NCBI GenBank assembly: GCA_002372325.1
Contig: DFFT01000038.1
Location: forward strand, 15,154-37,696
Direction of reading: 5' to 3'
Length of the DNA: 22,543 nt
Source of the DNA: Succinivibrionaceae bacterium UBA3769
Lineage (GTDB): Bacteria > Pseudomonadota > Gammaproteobacteria > Enterobacterales > Succinivibrionaceae
In this document: positions 1 through 7,736 of the stretch, piece after piece
How the letters are laid out: every line of letters begins with the position of its first letter
How positions within the stretch are numbered: the first letter of the stretch is position 1
Translations under genes and position numbers: made by a program
Notes under the pieces: model-generated
The model's database searches: none
What the model saw: only the letters and a program-made list of their open reading frames with translations
What the model was told of the DNA's origin: nothing

Positions 1-43
1 GGAGCCCGCCGAAGGCGGAGAATAGCGGAGCCCGCCAAGGGCG
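1..43. repeat. Two GC-rich direct repeats with small hairpins
   Basis: GGAGCCCGCC occurs at 1-10 and again at 27-36, each followed by a complementary GGCG, so each copy can form a short CGCC/GGCG hairpin. It could be the end of a REP-like or other dispersed GC-rich repeat that continues upstream of the window. The edge prevents any judgement of its full length. Confidence 0.4.
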
Positions 44-91
44 TTTGTTCACGAATTTGAGTGCAAAAGTGTAACTGTCGCCGGGGTTGTC

Positions 92-100
92 TGTTATAAT
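92..100 (+). promoter_or_regulatory. Extended -10 promoter for the Sel1-repeat gene
   Basis: TGTTATAAT is a perfect extended -10 with no convincing -35 at 17 bp. Transcription would start near 107. The leader contains GGCAGC (131-136) and GCTGCC (151-156), which can pair as a 6-bp stem just before the AAGG ribosome site at 164-167. Confidence 0.55.
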
Positions 101-177
101 GTGACGGAAAGCACGTTTTCAGTTACCCTCGGCAGCGCGGTTTCTCCCGGGCTGCCCTGTTTCAAGGTACCTCATAA

Positions 178-1314
178 ATGATAAATATTAAAAGCCGCAA
201 GGCTGCGGGATTAACGGCTCTGGTTTTCCTTGCCGGAGCGTTTCCTAATGGCGCGTCCGCTGCCGACGCCGCCGGCACCGATATCAGCATGAATCTTTCT
301 GAATGCATAAAGCTCACTTCTCTTGAGAAGGAGTGCCATGCCGCCTATGAGCAGGACTCCGGAGATGCCTGGGCCCGTATCGCCAATAACTTTATTTTGC
401 GGTATGACGCCGGCAATCAGGTGAACGGCGAGATGTTCAGCTATATCGTGTACTCCTTTGAAAAGGCGGCTCAAAGGGGAAATCCTCAGGGCCTTTTCTA
501 CATGTCTCAGCTCTATCGGGTAGGCACGGATCGGTCTATTGCCCAAGATCGCGATAAGGCCCTGGCCTATCTTGAGGATGCCGTAAAGAAGGATTATCCC
601 CGGGCTCTGGCTCTTAAGGGATTTTTTCAGCATCAGGGGCTGGGCGGTGTTTACCTGAACAGCAGGGAGGGCCTCGAGCTTATCCGGGAGGCTGCGGAAA
701 ATGGAGACGCCTTTTCGGAAAACCTTATGGGCCTGATCACCTACAACGGCGCCGGGGTGGACAGAGATCCGGAACGGGCTTTCAGATGGTTTGAGAAGTC
801 GGCCTCGCACGGCTATGCTGCCGCATACAACAATCTCGGCTTTTTGTATGAAAACGGCGTGGGCGCGGATAAAAATCCGGAAATGGCTTTCCGTTTTTAT
901 GAAAAGGCCGCCAAAAAGGATCTCCGGGAGGGACTTTTGAATCTGGGCCGGGCTTATCTTTACGGCATCGGCGTCAAGAGCGATTACGTGAAGGCCTTCC
1001 CGTACTTTGAAAGGGCTGCGGACAGAAATCTTAACGATGCCATGTATCTTGCCGGCTGGATGCTGCATTCCGGCTACGGCGTAACCGCGGATCTTCCCCG
1101 GGGCTTTCACTATCTTGACAAGGCTTCTGAAGTGGGCAATGTGCCCGCTACCGCGCTTCTGGCAGATATGTATGAAAAGGGCGAAGGGGTGGCCTGTCAG
1201 CCGGAAAAGGCCAAAGAGCTCAGAGACGCTATTATAGAAACAAGCTGGCACCCCTACAATGATGCCACCATGGTACCTGCGGCGCTGTCCCTGCCGGAGG
1301 ATTTTATGTTCTGA
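178..1314 (+). CDS. Secreted Sel1-repeat (SLR/TPR-like) protein
   Basis: A 378-residue protein with a signal peptide: basic start (KSRK), hydrophobic core at residues 10-22, and a likely signal peptidase I site after GASA near residue 28. From about residue 65 it is built of Sel1-like repeats of roughly 36 residues. The characteristic pattern is A..LG..Y..G.GV..D..KA..W/Y.EKAA; the clearest copies are NLGFLYENGVGADKNPEMAF and NLGRAYLYGIGVKSDYVKAF. Sel1 repeats are protein-binding alpha-solenoids, so this is probably a periplasmic scaffold or regulator; no partner can be named. The ATG at 178 is preceded by AAGG at 10 nt spacing and an extended -10 at 92-100. The gene converges on the djlA-like cluster with about 40 bp between stops and no obvious terminator. 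Confidence 0.88.
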   Translation: MINIKSRKAAGLTALVFLAGAFPNGASAADAAGTDISMNLSECIKLTSLEKECHAAYEQDSGDAWARIANNFILRYDAGNQVNGEMFSYIVYSFEKAAQRGNPQGLFYMSQLYRVGTDRSIAQDRDKALAYLEDAVKKDYPRALALKGFFQHQGLGGVYLNSREGLELIREAAENGDAFSENLMGLITYNGAGVDRDPERAFRWFEKSASHGYAAAYNNLGFLYENGVGADKNPEMAFRFYEKAAKKDLREGLLNLGRAYLYGIGVKSDYVKAFPYFERAADRNLNDAMYLAGWMLHSGYGVTADLPRGFHYLDKASEVGNVPATALLADMYEKGEGVACQPEKAKELRDAIIETSWHPYNDATMVPAALSLPEDFMF

Positions 1315-1355
1315 GAAGCGAGAAATGCTCAGGGTGTCAGATTAAGGCGGAGTAA

Positions 1356-2291
1356 TCAGGCCGCTCTGTCCCGGCAAATGGTTTCGTAGGCCTGGTTAAT
1401 TGTCTGCGCCCGATCTGCGTAGACCTGGGCCATTTCCTCGGGAAGTCCCCGGGCTTGAGCCAGATCGGGGTGATATTTTCTGATAAGACGGTGGAAGGCC
1501 TTTTTGATTTCCCGGTCAGAAGCAGATGCCGGCACCCCCAGCACCTGATAGGCATCCAGTACATCCATTTGGCGGTTGGCTTCTCTTTCGGCTCTTCTTT
1601 CCTCCTCCTTACGCCGCTTTTCTTCCTCCTCGCGTCTTTTCTGTTCCTCGTACTGCTGCCGATTCCAGCCTTCGGCTCTTTGCTCCTTCCAGTGATCGTT
1701 GAAGGCGCCGCGGTAGGCAAATTCATCGTCCGGGGCGAAGTTTTTCCAGGACTGCATCCTGCGGCATTCATCGATCATTCTCCGGAGCTCTCGAGGGGAG
1801 AACTTCAGGAGCTTGCAGAGCTCGTTAAGTCTTTGATCTTCAATGGAGGAAATGACCCCGTCGCAGAGGGCAATAGTGACCACAAAATTCATGAGGTACT
1901 TGATATTGGGCTTCTTTCCGGAAAACCGGGTGTATCTTTCCAGCAGTCTGACAGCGTTCTGGGGGCTGTAGTCCCGGGCAAAGCCGGCAAAAAATGCGGT
2001 CTGACAGAGCTCGGCGCTTTCCGGAGAGGTGGAAAGCTGTCGGATATACTCCTGAACGATGGCGTTGCGGTAAGGGTTTTCGCTGCTGGTGCTTCTTCCG
2101 ATATAGCCGGCCAGCTGGAAAACCCCGCTCAAATAGAGATTGTGAATTTCCTTGTCGCTTAAGTGGGAGACCGTGCCGTCTACGGAGGTTCTTCCGATGC
2201 CTCCATGGGTATAAATTTCGAAAATCTTCTGGATTGCGTACCATACGACAAAAAAGATGATGGCGATGACAAAATAGCGGGACGAGACCAT
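1356..2291 (-). CDS. DjlA-like membrane J-domain co-chaperone (paralog 1)
   Basis: A 311-residue protein laid out like DjlA. One N-terminal membrane helix lies at residues 6-22. A TerB/DjlA-type helical domain covers about 45-185 and includes ALCDGVISSIEDQRLNEL. An Arg/Glu-rich, probably coiled-coil linker follows at about 212-242. The C-terminal J-domain runs from about 246 to 303, with the Hsp70-activating HPD at 274-276 and the DjlA-typical ARGLPEEM after it. J-domains stimulate DnaK ATPase, so this should recruit DnaK to the inner membrane. Paralogs at 2512-3081 and 3253-4233 share the N-terminal domain. The start codon lacks a good Shine-Dalgarno sequence. Whether it is the true djlA ortholog or a lineage-specific relative cannot be decided here. 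Confidence 0.87.
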   Translation of the reverse strand: MVSSRYFVIAIIFFVVWYAIQKIFEIYTHGGIGRTSVDGTVSHLSDKEIHNLYLSGVFQLAGYIGRSTSSENPYRNAIVQEYIRQLSTSPESAELCQTAFFAGFARDYSPQNAVRLLERYTRFSGKKPNIKYLMNFVVTIALCDGVISSIEDQRLNELCKLLKFSPRELRRMIDECRRMQSWKNFAPDDEFAYRGAFNDHWKEQRAEGWNRQQYEEQKRREEEEKRRKEEERRAEREANRQMDVLDAYQVLGVPASASDREIKKAFHRLIRKYHPDLAQARGLPEEMAQVYADRAQTINQAYETICRDRAA

Positions 2292-2362
2292 GTTAGGAAA
2301 CCACGATAGCCGGTAATTACTTTATTTGATGACAAGGAATGATAGTATTGCTACATCCCGCG

Positions 2363-2371
2363 AGTATAGCA
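2363..2371 (-). promoter_or_regulatory. Extended -10 promoter for DjlA-like paralog 1
   Basis: Read on the minus strand this is TGCTATACT, an extended -10 about 72 bp from the start codon at 2291, with no good -35. It would let the first paralog be transcribed separately from the other two. Confidence 0.4.
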
Positions 2372-2511
2372 GAAGAAGAAAGCACCGGCCCGGAATTGCG
2401 TGTTGAAATTTGAATTTTGTTTGAGAATGCGCGAATTCCGGGAGGATGCCCCGGAGCCGGGCTAAGGAACCTTACCTGCGAAATCCCTCTGAATCCGGCC
2501 TCTGAATCAGG

Positions 2512-3081
2512 TTACTTGTCCTTTTTGGCAAAGCTTTTCCAGGATTCGGCGCGGCGGCATTCCTCAATCATTTTCCTGAGATCCCGCTGAGAAAACTTCA
2601 GGAGCTTTCCGATCTCGTTAAGGTGCTTTTCCTCCACGGGGGAGAGGTTCCCGCTGCAGAGGGAAAGATTCACCAGAAAGGTCATGATGTAGCGGACATC
2701 CGGATTTTTGCCGGAGGCCTGGGCATAGATATTAAGAAGCTCCGTGGCCTTGTTCGGGATAAAATCCTTTTCAAATCCGGCATAGAAGGAGTTTTCGCAG
2801 AGCTTCATGCTTTCCGGCGTCGGGGCGAGCTGGCGGACATATTCCTGCACGATGGCGTTCCGGTAGGGATTCTCCAGCCGGGTGCTCCTTCCGATATAGC
2901 CGGCCAGCTGAAAAATTCCCCCGAGGTAGAGATTGCAGGTTTCAAGATCGTTTTGCCTGAAAAACTCTCCGGACACCGGCCCCTGACCGCTGGCTTCCAG
3001 ATTTCTGCGGGTGTTTCTCACCAAAATAACTATGACGGCGACAACAACGATGAATGGAATGAACGTAAGTAAATAGAACAT
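2512..3081 (-). CDS. DjlA-like membrane protein lacking a J-domain (paralog 2)
   Basis: A 189-residue protein with an N-terminal membrane helix (about 4-21) and the same TerB/DjlA-type domain as its neighbours. It is very close to paralog 1: both contain FQLAGYIGRST and ENPYRNAIVQEY, and both end the domain with LLKFS and ECRR..SWK.FA. It stops right after SWKSFAKKDK, exactly where the neighbours pass into linker and J-domain, so the HPD is absent. No J-domain remnant is visible in the following 220 bp. The conserved LCDG is LCSG here (residues 141-144). The ATG is preceded by AAAGGA at 7 nt spacing, so it is probably translated. It may bind the same partners without recruiting DnaK, or be a decaying duplicate; the intact frame and ribosome site favour a real gene. 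Confidence 0.8.
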   Translation of the reverse strand: MFYLLTFIPFIVVVAVIVILVRNTRRNLEASGQGPVSGEFFRQNDLETCNLYLGGIFQLAGYIGRSTRLENPYRNAIVQEYVRQLAPTPESMKLCENSFYAGFEKDFIPNKATELLNIYAQASGKNPDVRYIMTFLVNLSLCSGNLSPVEEKHLNEIGKLLKFSQRDLRKMIEECRRAESWKSFAKKDK

Positions 3082-3252
3082 GTCAGCATCCTTTGTTCAG
3101 TAAACTCTTATCTCCCCGTAAAATGGGGCGGGACAAGCAGGAAAGCGTGATAAATCTGCGGAATCAGCCGCCGATACGCCTTAATCCGTGTCCCAGTGCG
3201 TCTCCGGTTCAGAGACTCTCTTCTGAAATGCCGGGAAAATCGTCCGGGATTG

Positions 3253-4233
3253 CTATCCTCTGGCCCGGGTGATTATCGTATAGGCATCATTGATTTCCTG
3301 AGCCTTGTCGGCATAAACCTTCTCCATTTCCTCGGGAAGTCCCCGGGCTTTGATCATGTCAGGGTGGTACTTTCTGATAAGCCGGTGATAGGCCTTTTTG
3401 ATTTGGCTGTCAGAAGCAGTTGCCGGCACTCCCAGAATGGCAAAGGCCTTCTGCAGAGACTTATCCTCCTGCCAGGACTGGCCGGAGGCATTATCCTGAT
3501 TCCACGAGCTTCCGGAATCATTCCAGGATCCCTGACCGGAGCTGTTCCAGGAGTTCTGACCGCTTCCCTGATTGTAGCCGCCGTCGTAACGGCTTCTGTC
3601 ATAGCCGCTGTTCCCGTAGTAGCTTTCGCCGCCGGAACTCCCGGTGTCGGAATAGCCGCCATAGGAACCGGAAAAACCGCCGAAGGAGCTGTCCCGGAAA
3701 TTCTGCCATTCCTTCATTATCTGGCATTCCTCCATCAGGGCGGCGAATTTTTTTGGCGGGTAGCTGAGCAGTGCGGCAATTTCATGAAGCCGGCTCCTCT
3801 GCATATTTGTGAGGACGCCATCGCACAGAGCCACGGTGATAATGAACGTCATCAGGATGTCCAGATTGGTTCTCTTTCCGGAATGTTTCTCGTGGGTGCG
3901 AATGAACCTGATGCCGGTGGTGACCTGATATCTCGGATTACGGCCGGTATTATAGGCATTGAGACAAAGATCGGTGTTTTCGCCGTTTTGGGTGAGTCTT
4001 CTGATGAATTCTGTGACGACGCGGCTGATTTCGGTGCCGTCAGAGCTGGCAGCTCCCCCTACGTATCCGGCCAGCTGGAATACTCCCATAAGGTAGAGCT
4101 GTTTCAGTTCCTCAGGTGATGAGGTAGTTTCTTTTCTGAAGTATCTTTCGTTGAGTGTCATGAAGTGCCAGATAAGGTACTTTATTCCCAGAATAATGGT
4201 TACAAATATTACAACTGCGACAATCTTGATCAT
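3253..4233 (-). CDS. DjlA-like membrane J-domain co-chaperone with Gly/Ser/Asn-rich linker (paralog 3)
   Basis: A 326-residue protein with an N-terminal membrane helix (residues 3-22), a TerB/DjlA-type domain (about 40-180, including VALCDGVLTNMQRSRLHEI), a low-complexity linker and a C-terminal J-domain (about 258-322) with HPD at 290-292 followed by KARGLPEEM. The linker at about 183-255 is rich in Gly, Ser, Asn, Tyr and Trp with repeated SWN and GQ.SW segments, unlike the charged linker of paralog 1. It probably acts as a membrane-anchored DnaK co-chaperone. The J-domains of paralogs 1 and 3 are nearly the same around HRLIRKYHPD, whereas the N-terminal domain is more diverged from the other two. 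It is likely first in a minus-strand unit with paralog 2, 171 bp away. Confidence 0.87.
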   Translation of the reverse strand: MIKIVAVVIFVTIILGIKYLIWHFMTLNERYFRKETTSSPEELKQLYLMGVFQLAGYVGGAASSDGTEISRVVTEFIRRLTQNGENTDLCLNAYNTGRNPRYQVTTGIRFIRTHEKHSGKRTNLDILMTFIITVALCDGVLTNMQRSRLHEIAALLSYPPKKFAALMEECQIMKEWQNFRDSSFGGFSGSYGGYSDTGSSGGESYYGNSGYDRSRYDGGYNQGSGQNSWNSSGQGSWNDSGSSWNQDNASGQSWQEDKSLQKAFAILGVPATASDSQIKKAYHRLIRKYHPDMIKARGLPEEMEKVYADKAQEINDAYTIITRARG

Positions 4234-4352
4234 GATAACCTGTCGGAAACTATGTTCCGGCCGAACTTGCGGTGACTGTAATTAGACGGCCGGATGCAAA
4301 AGCGCAGGAAGGTTTGGTATCAGGAATTCCTGCAAAAATGTTAACTTGGGAA

Positions 4353-4361
4353 AGTTTAGCA
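4353..4361 (-). promoter_or_regulatory. Possible extended -10 promoter for DjlA-like paralog 3
   Basis: Minus-strand TGCTAAACT resembles the TGCTATACT before paralog 1 and lies about 120 bp before the start codon at 4233. No -35 is recognisable. It is a plausible promoter for the 3253-4233 and 2512-3081 pair. Confidence 0.3.
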
Positions 4362-4612
4362 CAGATGCCCCCTTTGTGATAATTACCGGAGTTCTGATTT
4401 TTTTAGGATGGGAAGCCAAAACCGGCAGCGCTGCCAAATAAAACAATTGCGGAGCAAACCAAAAGAGATGGCTAGGAGATAAGCTGAATTATCGATCCCT
4501 GTTTCAGGGTGAATTTCCATTCATGGCGGAGGGATGTGTGATGAACGGGGCCGGAGTGCCGGGGGAGAACAGAGAGCGGGGAACGGCAGGGGGAATGCTG
4601 CGGGGGGAGGAA

Positions 4613-4772
4613 TATAATGTGTGAAATGCTGAAAAGATCCCTCATGAAATGTGTGAGTTTTTATGATAAAACATAATAAAAGGGGTGGATTATGACAAAA
4701 TTCGCTCATATAATGTGATTAGAAGTCATAGGTTCGCTCATGAAAGTGTTAAACAGGAAGATAGTGACCGGG
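4613..4772 (+). repeat. Degenerate tandem array with a 32-bp period
   Basis: A motif resembling TRWAATGTG recurs at 4613 (TATAATGTGTGA), 4645 (TGAAATGTGTGA), 4677 (TAAAAGGGGTGG, weak), 4709 (TATAATGTGATT) and 4741 (TGAAAGTGTTAA), each exactly 32 bp after the last. The end of the unit is also partly conserved: TTCGCTCA precedes the copies at 4709 and 4741, and CCCTCA precedes the copy at 4645. The period is close to three helical turns, as expected for sites on one face of the DNA. It lies about 260 bp before the AAA ATPase gene. Confidence 0.5.
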
Positions 4773-5033
4773 TAAGCCGGGGCGTTGATTATGGCGGGAA
4801 TGGCAGGCCGAATGCAGAGTGACTAGCAGAGCGGATGGCACGGTTAATACGTTGTTGGTGTGCGGTCAAATTAATGCAGTTGCGACTTTCCGTAAAGAGT
4901 TTGCCCGGACAAGAGTGTGCGGGAGTTTCGGATTTTTTTGCAGATGGAGCCTTGCCGGAGAAGTGCCGGAGAAGCAGGCAAGGACAGACTGATTTGAGCA
5001 TTAAGGCGGATCAGCGTAAGGGAGGACAGGATC

Positions 5034-6368
5034 ATGTATCTCAGAAGAAAGGCTGATGATTATCTTAAGCAGTGGAAAAACGATCCCGAGCATAAGCCTC
5101 TGGTTATCAAAGGAGCTCGGCAGGTAGGCAAAACCGAGACCATTATGCAATTTGCCCGGAAGAACTATCGATCGGTGGTAAGCATCAATTTTGCTCTGGA
5201 AAGGAAGTATCTTGCGATCACTCGGGATGGCTATGACGTGGCTTCTGTAGTGAAGAATATCAGCTTCATTGACCCCGGGAAGGCGTTTATTCCCGGAGAA
5301 ACCATCATCATATTCGACGAGGTTCAGGACAATCCGGATATTGCCACCACGCTGAAGTCCTTCAGAGCGGATGGCAGATATGATGTGATTTGCAGCGGTT
5401 CTCTTCTGGGGATCAATTACCGGAAGATCCACAGTAACAGCGTCGGCAATAAAACTGATTATGAAATGCGTTCCCTGGATTTTGAAGAGTTTCTGTGGGC
5501 AAAGGGCTACAGGGAGGAGCAAATCCGGGAAATACTTGAGCACATGGTTGATCTGAGGCCGTTCTCCCCAACCGAAATCACGGTGTGGAAAAGCCTTTTT
5601 CTGGATTACTGCGTTTTGGGAGGCATGCCGGAGGTTGACAGGAGGTACATCGAGTCAGGAAATTTCTCCGGATCTCTGGAGATCCAGCGGCAGATCTGTC
5701 TCGACTACGAGGAGGATATCCGGAAGTATGCGGAAGGACTGGATCAGACCAAGATTGTGAGCGTTTACCGCTCTATTCCTTCTCAGCTGGCACGGGAGAA
5801 CAAAAAGTTTCAGTTTAATGTGGTGAGTAAAAATGCTCGATCCCGCGAGTATACCGGATGCATTGAATGGCTTATTGATGCCGGGGTGGTGGTGGCCTGC
5901 CATTGTCTGAATTTCCCGGAACTGCCCCTTAAGGGAAACGAGGACATGTCCCGATTTAAGCTCTATTATCCCGATACCGGGCTTCTGGTAGCGGCTCTGG
6001 ATGATGAATCTCAGGAGGACTTAAGGGCGAACAGAAATCTTGGGGTTTACAAAGGAGCTCTTTATGAAAACTTTGTGGCGGAAGCTTTTGTAAAGCAGGG
6101 GCTGGGGATCTTTTACTACAAGAAGGAGAATTCCACTCTGGAGGAGGATTTTTTTGTGAGAACGCAAAATGAGCTTATTCCGGTGGAGGTTAAGTCCAAC
6201 GACAAAAGATCAAAGTCTTTGGCAACGCTTATCAGAAGCGAGAATTACTGCGATATCCATCATGGTATAAAGCTGGGAGATTTTAATGTAGGAAAGGCGG
6301 GGGGAATTATCACCTTTCCTTATTTCTGCGCGTTCATGATTAAGGAATATCTTAAAACTTGGAAATGA
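5034..6368 (+). CDS. AAA ATPase with DUF4143-type C-terminal domain
   Basis: A 444-residue protein of the AAA_14/DUF4143 class. Walker A is GARQVGKT (residues 27-34), Walker B is IIIFDEVQ (91-98) and a sensor-1-like segment is ICSGSLLG (119-126). The C-terminal half carries the family's PD-(D/E)XK-like signature: YENF (E345), LEEDFF (D372) and PVEVK (E385, K387). Family members are predicted nucleotide hydrolases with a nuclease-like fold; their biological role is not established. The ATG at 5034 is preceded by GGGAGGA at good spacing. It stands alone, with about 800 bp before it and 430 bp of AT-rich DNA after it, and no antitoxin, helicase or methyltransferase partner is visible. Such genes are common in gut bacteria and often scattered, so transfer is plausible. 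Confidence 0.88.
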   Translation: MYLRRKADDYLKQWKNDPEHKPLVIKGARQVGKTETIMQFARKNYRSVVSINFALERKYLAITRDGYDVASVVKNISFIDPGKAFIPGETIIIFDEVQDNPDIATTLKSFRADGRYDVICSGSLLGINYRKIHSNSVGNKTDYEMRSLDFEEFLWAKGYREEQIREILEHMVDLRPFSPTEITVWKSLFLDYCVLGGMPEVDRRYIESGNFSGSLEIQRQICLDYEEDIRKYAEGLDQTKIVSVYRSIPSQLARENKKFQFNVVSKNARSREYTGCIEWLIDAGVVVACHCLNFPELPLKGNEDMSRFKLYYPDTGLLVAALDDESQEDLRANRNLGVYKGALYENFVAEAFVKQGLGIFYYKKENSTLEEDFFVRTQNELIPVEVKSNDKRSKSLATLIRSENYCDIHHGIKLGDFNVGKAGGIITFPYFCAFMIKEYLKTWK

Positions 6369-6800
6369 TGGATACAATGCTCCAAGAGAGTATTCACTCA
6401 AATGGCATAACGAAATGTCACATCTACTAACAATTTTTGGCAGATGCCTCTTTGCTGAAGAAATATGCAAATGTTTTCATTGCCATAAAATCCTATAGTT
6501 ATACCGGCTTTTGACAAAGTTTGGTCAGAGAATTCGGAATCATGGAATTAACAGAGCCCAGAAGTGCAATACTAACAGCATTTTAGACAATATGCTCTGT
6601 ACCGGCAAATATAGACTCTGCCTCAAAAAAGGGAAAACTACATTATTAGTGTTGTAACATGATTTTATGGCAGTAATCATAATACGAAACTCATATTACT
6701 ATAACGTGCTATTCTGTTGTTGTATTACAGCAGAATTGTAAAGCCGGTAAGTATTATTAAATAGTTTGTTTATGATTATATGCTAAATAATATTAATAAT
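6369..6800. other. AT-rich intergenic stretch
   Basis: I see no supportable gene here. A hairpin of ATTCTGTTG (6711-6719) with CAGCAGAAT (6728-6736) lies downstream of the convergent membrane-protein gene, but no T-run follows on either strand, so it is not a convincing terminator. Base composition changes sharply from the GC-rich gene before it. Confidence 0.5.
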
Positions 6801-7736
6801 TTATGATTTTGTCAAAGACTGACTACTTGCTCCGTGCTCATTTATAAAAATCTTTTTTCCTGTGATGCAGAAGAATACCAAGGACGTCCAGCAGAAGATA
6901 AAATATGCGATTGAAACAATTATGGCACACCATGCCTCTGCAGCCGATAATGCTTTATCGATTCTGAATCCATATCCAAAGTCATCATAGCCAGAGCTAT
7001 GGTAATAAGAAGACAAAATCCCCACAATGCCAAAAGGAAAACCAGCCAGTAAGGATGCCGCAATAAAGAGTAGTAAGATACTTACTACCGTGCAGCAAAC
7101 GAAAGATAAAACAGCACGAATGTTTTTTAATACTCCTGTAAAACTTTGTTTTGCAGCATCAAGTACTGTCAGATTTTGACCGTTAGGAGAAATTAGATAT
7201 AGCGAATAGATGGTTCCGACAATAATGTAGTAGTATGACAGAAGAACACCGAACATTAATAAGCTTAAAACCCCTTCAGCAATAAAAAAAGGTATTGCAT
7301 GTTTAATTTTTATCGCTGAAACAAGGCTTACACTGCCCCAAAACAACAAAGATGCAATAATCCAAACAACGAAGGGCAGAGCAATAACCGCAAAAGATTT
7401 TAACCACAATTTATATCGTATGTATATTTTTAAAAAGTCAAGCATGGTAATCTTTTCATTATTAACAACTCTGCAGGCAATGTCAATAACACCCACAAAG
7501 AAAAGCATTATCGTAATGAATATTACCAAACCTTCAAATATCTTAAGGCCTTCAGGAATGTCATAATAATAATCATAACAGGCTGATGTCAGGCCTACCA
7601 TGCAACCAAGCAAAAGAAATATGAATATATATGACACCAAACCGCGCCACAGTACATTCTTAACGGAGCGAAGTGATATTATAAAACCTTCATAATAAGC
7701 GCTGCATCCTTCACGAAATGTTAATGACTTAATCAT
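6801..7736 (-). CDS. Multi-pass membrane protein of unknown function
   Basis: About 311 residues from the ATG at 7736. I chose this over the upstream ATG at 7775 because TAAGG lies 10 nt before it while the upstream one has no ribosome site. Hydrophobic segments suggest about six or seven membrane helices, for example SYIFIFLLLGCMVGL, LVIFITIMLFFVGVIDIA, SFAVIALPFVVWIIASLLF, FCCTVV-like and IIVSIAYFIFCWTSLVFF. A soluble loop contains the tyrosine-rich SSYYHSSGYDDFGYGF. I do not recognise the family; the general layout recalls bacterial membrane proteins of the YciC or DUF4013 kind, but no diagnostic motif supports that. Its codons are AT-rich, unlike all neighbours, suggesting transfer. It has no operon partner. 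Confidence 0.72.
   Translation of the reverse strand: MIKSLTFREGCSAYYEGFIISLRSVKNVLWRGLVSYIFIFLLLGCMVGLTSACYDYYYDIPEGLKIFEGLVIFITIMLFFVGVIDIACRVVNNEKITMLDFLKIYIRYKLWLKSFAVIALPFVVWIIASLLFWGSVSLVSAIKIKHAIPFFIAEGVLSLLMFGVLLSYYYIIVGTIYSLYLISPNGQNLTVLDAAKQSFTGVLKNIRAVLSFVCCTVVSILLLFIAASLLAGFPFGIVGILSSYYHSSGYDDFGYGFRIDKALSAAEAWCAIIVSIAYFIFCWTSLVFFCITGKKIFINEHGASSQSLTKS

Larger units (their letters stand above)
4234..5033. other. Intergenic region without a convincing gene
   Basis: About 800 bp between the divergent paralog 3 and the AAA ATPase gene. The short open frames here are proline- or serine-rich and lack ribosome sites, so I reject them. The region holds the 32-bp-period array at 4613-4772. 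It also has an inverted repeat CCTTGCC (4950-4956) / GGCAAGG (4977-4983), whose loop contains two tandem copies of GCCGGAGAAG. Confidence 0.6.

Noticed and set aside
211..1251. A 346-codon open frame antisense to the Sel1-repeat gene
   Set aside because: The sense strand has a signal peptide and regular Sel1 repeats; the antisense frame only mirrors that periodicity.
4521..4709. Minus-strand 62-codon frame rich in proline
   Set aside because: It is low complexity, lacks a ribosome site and overlaps the 32-bp array.
6511..6516. Perfect TTGACA -35 box
   Set aside because: No -10 stands at 16-18 bp and no gene follows in that direction.
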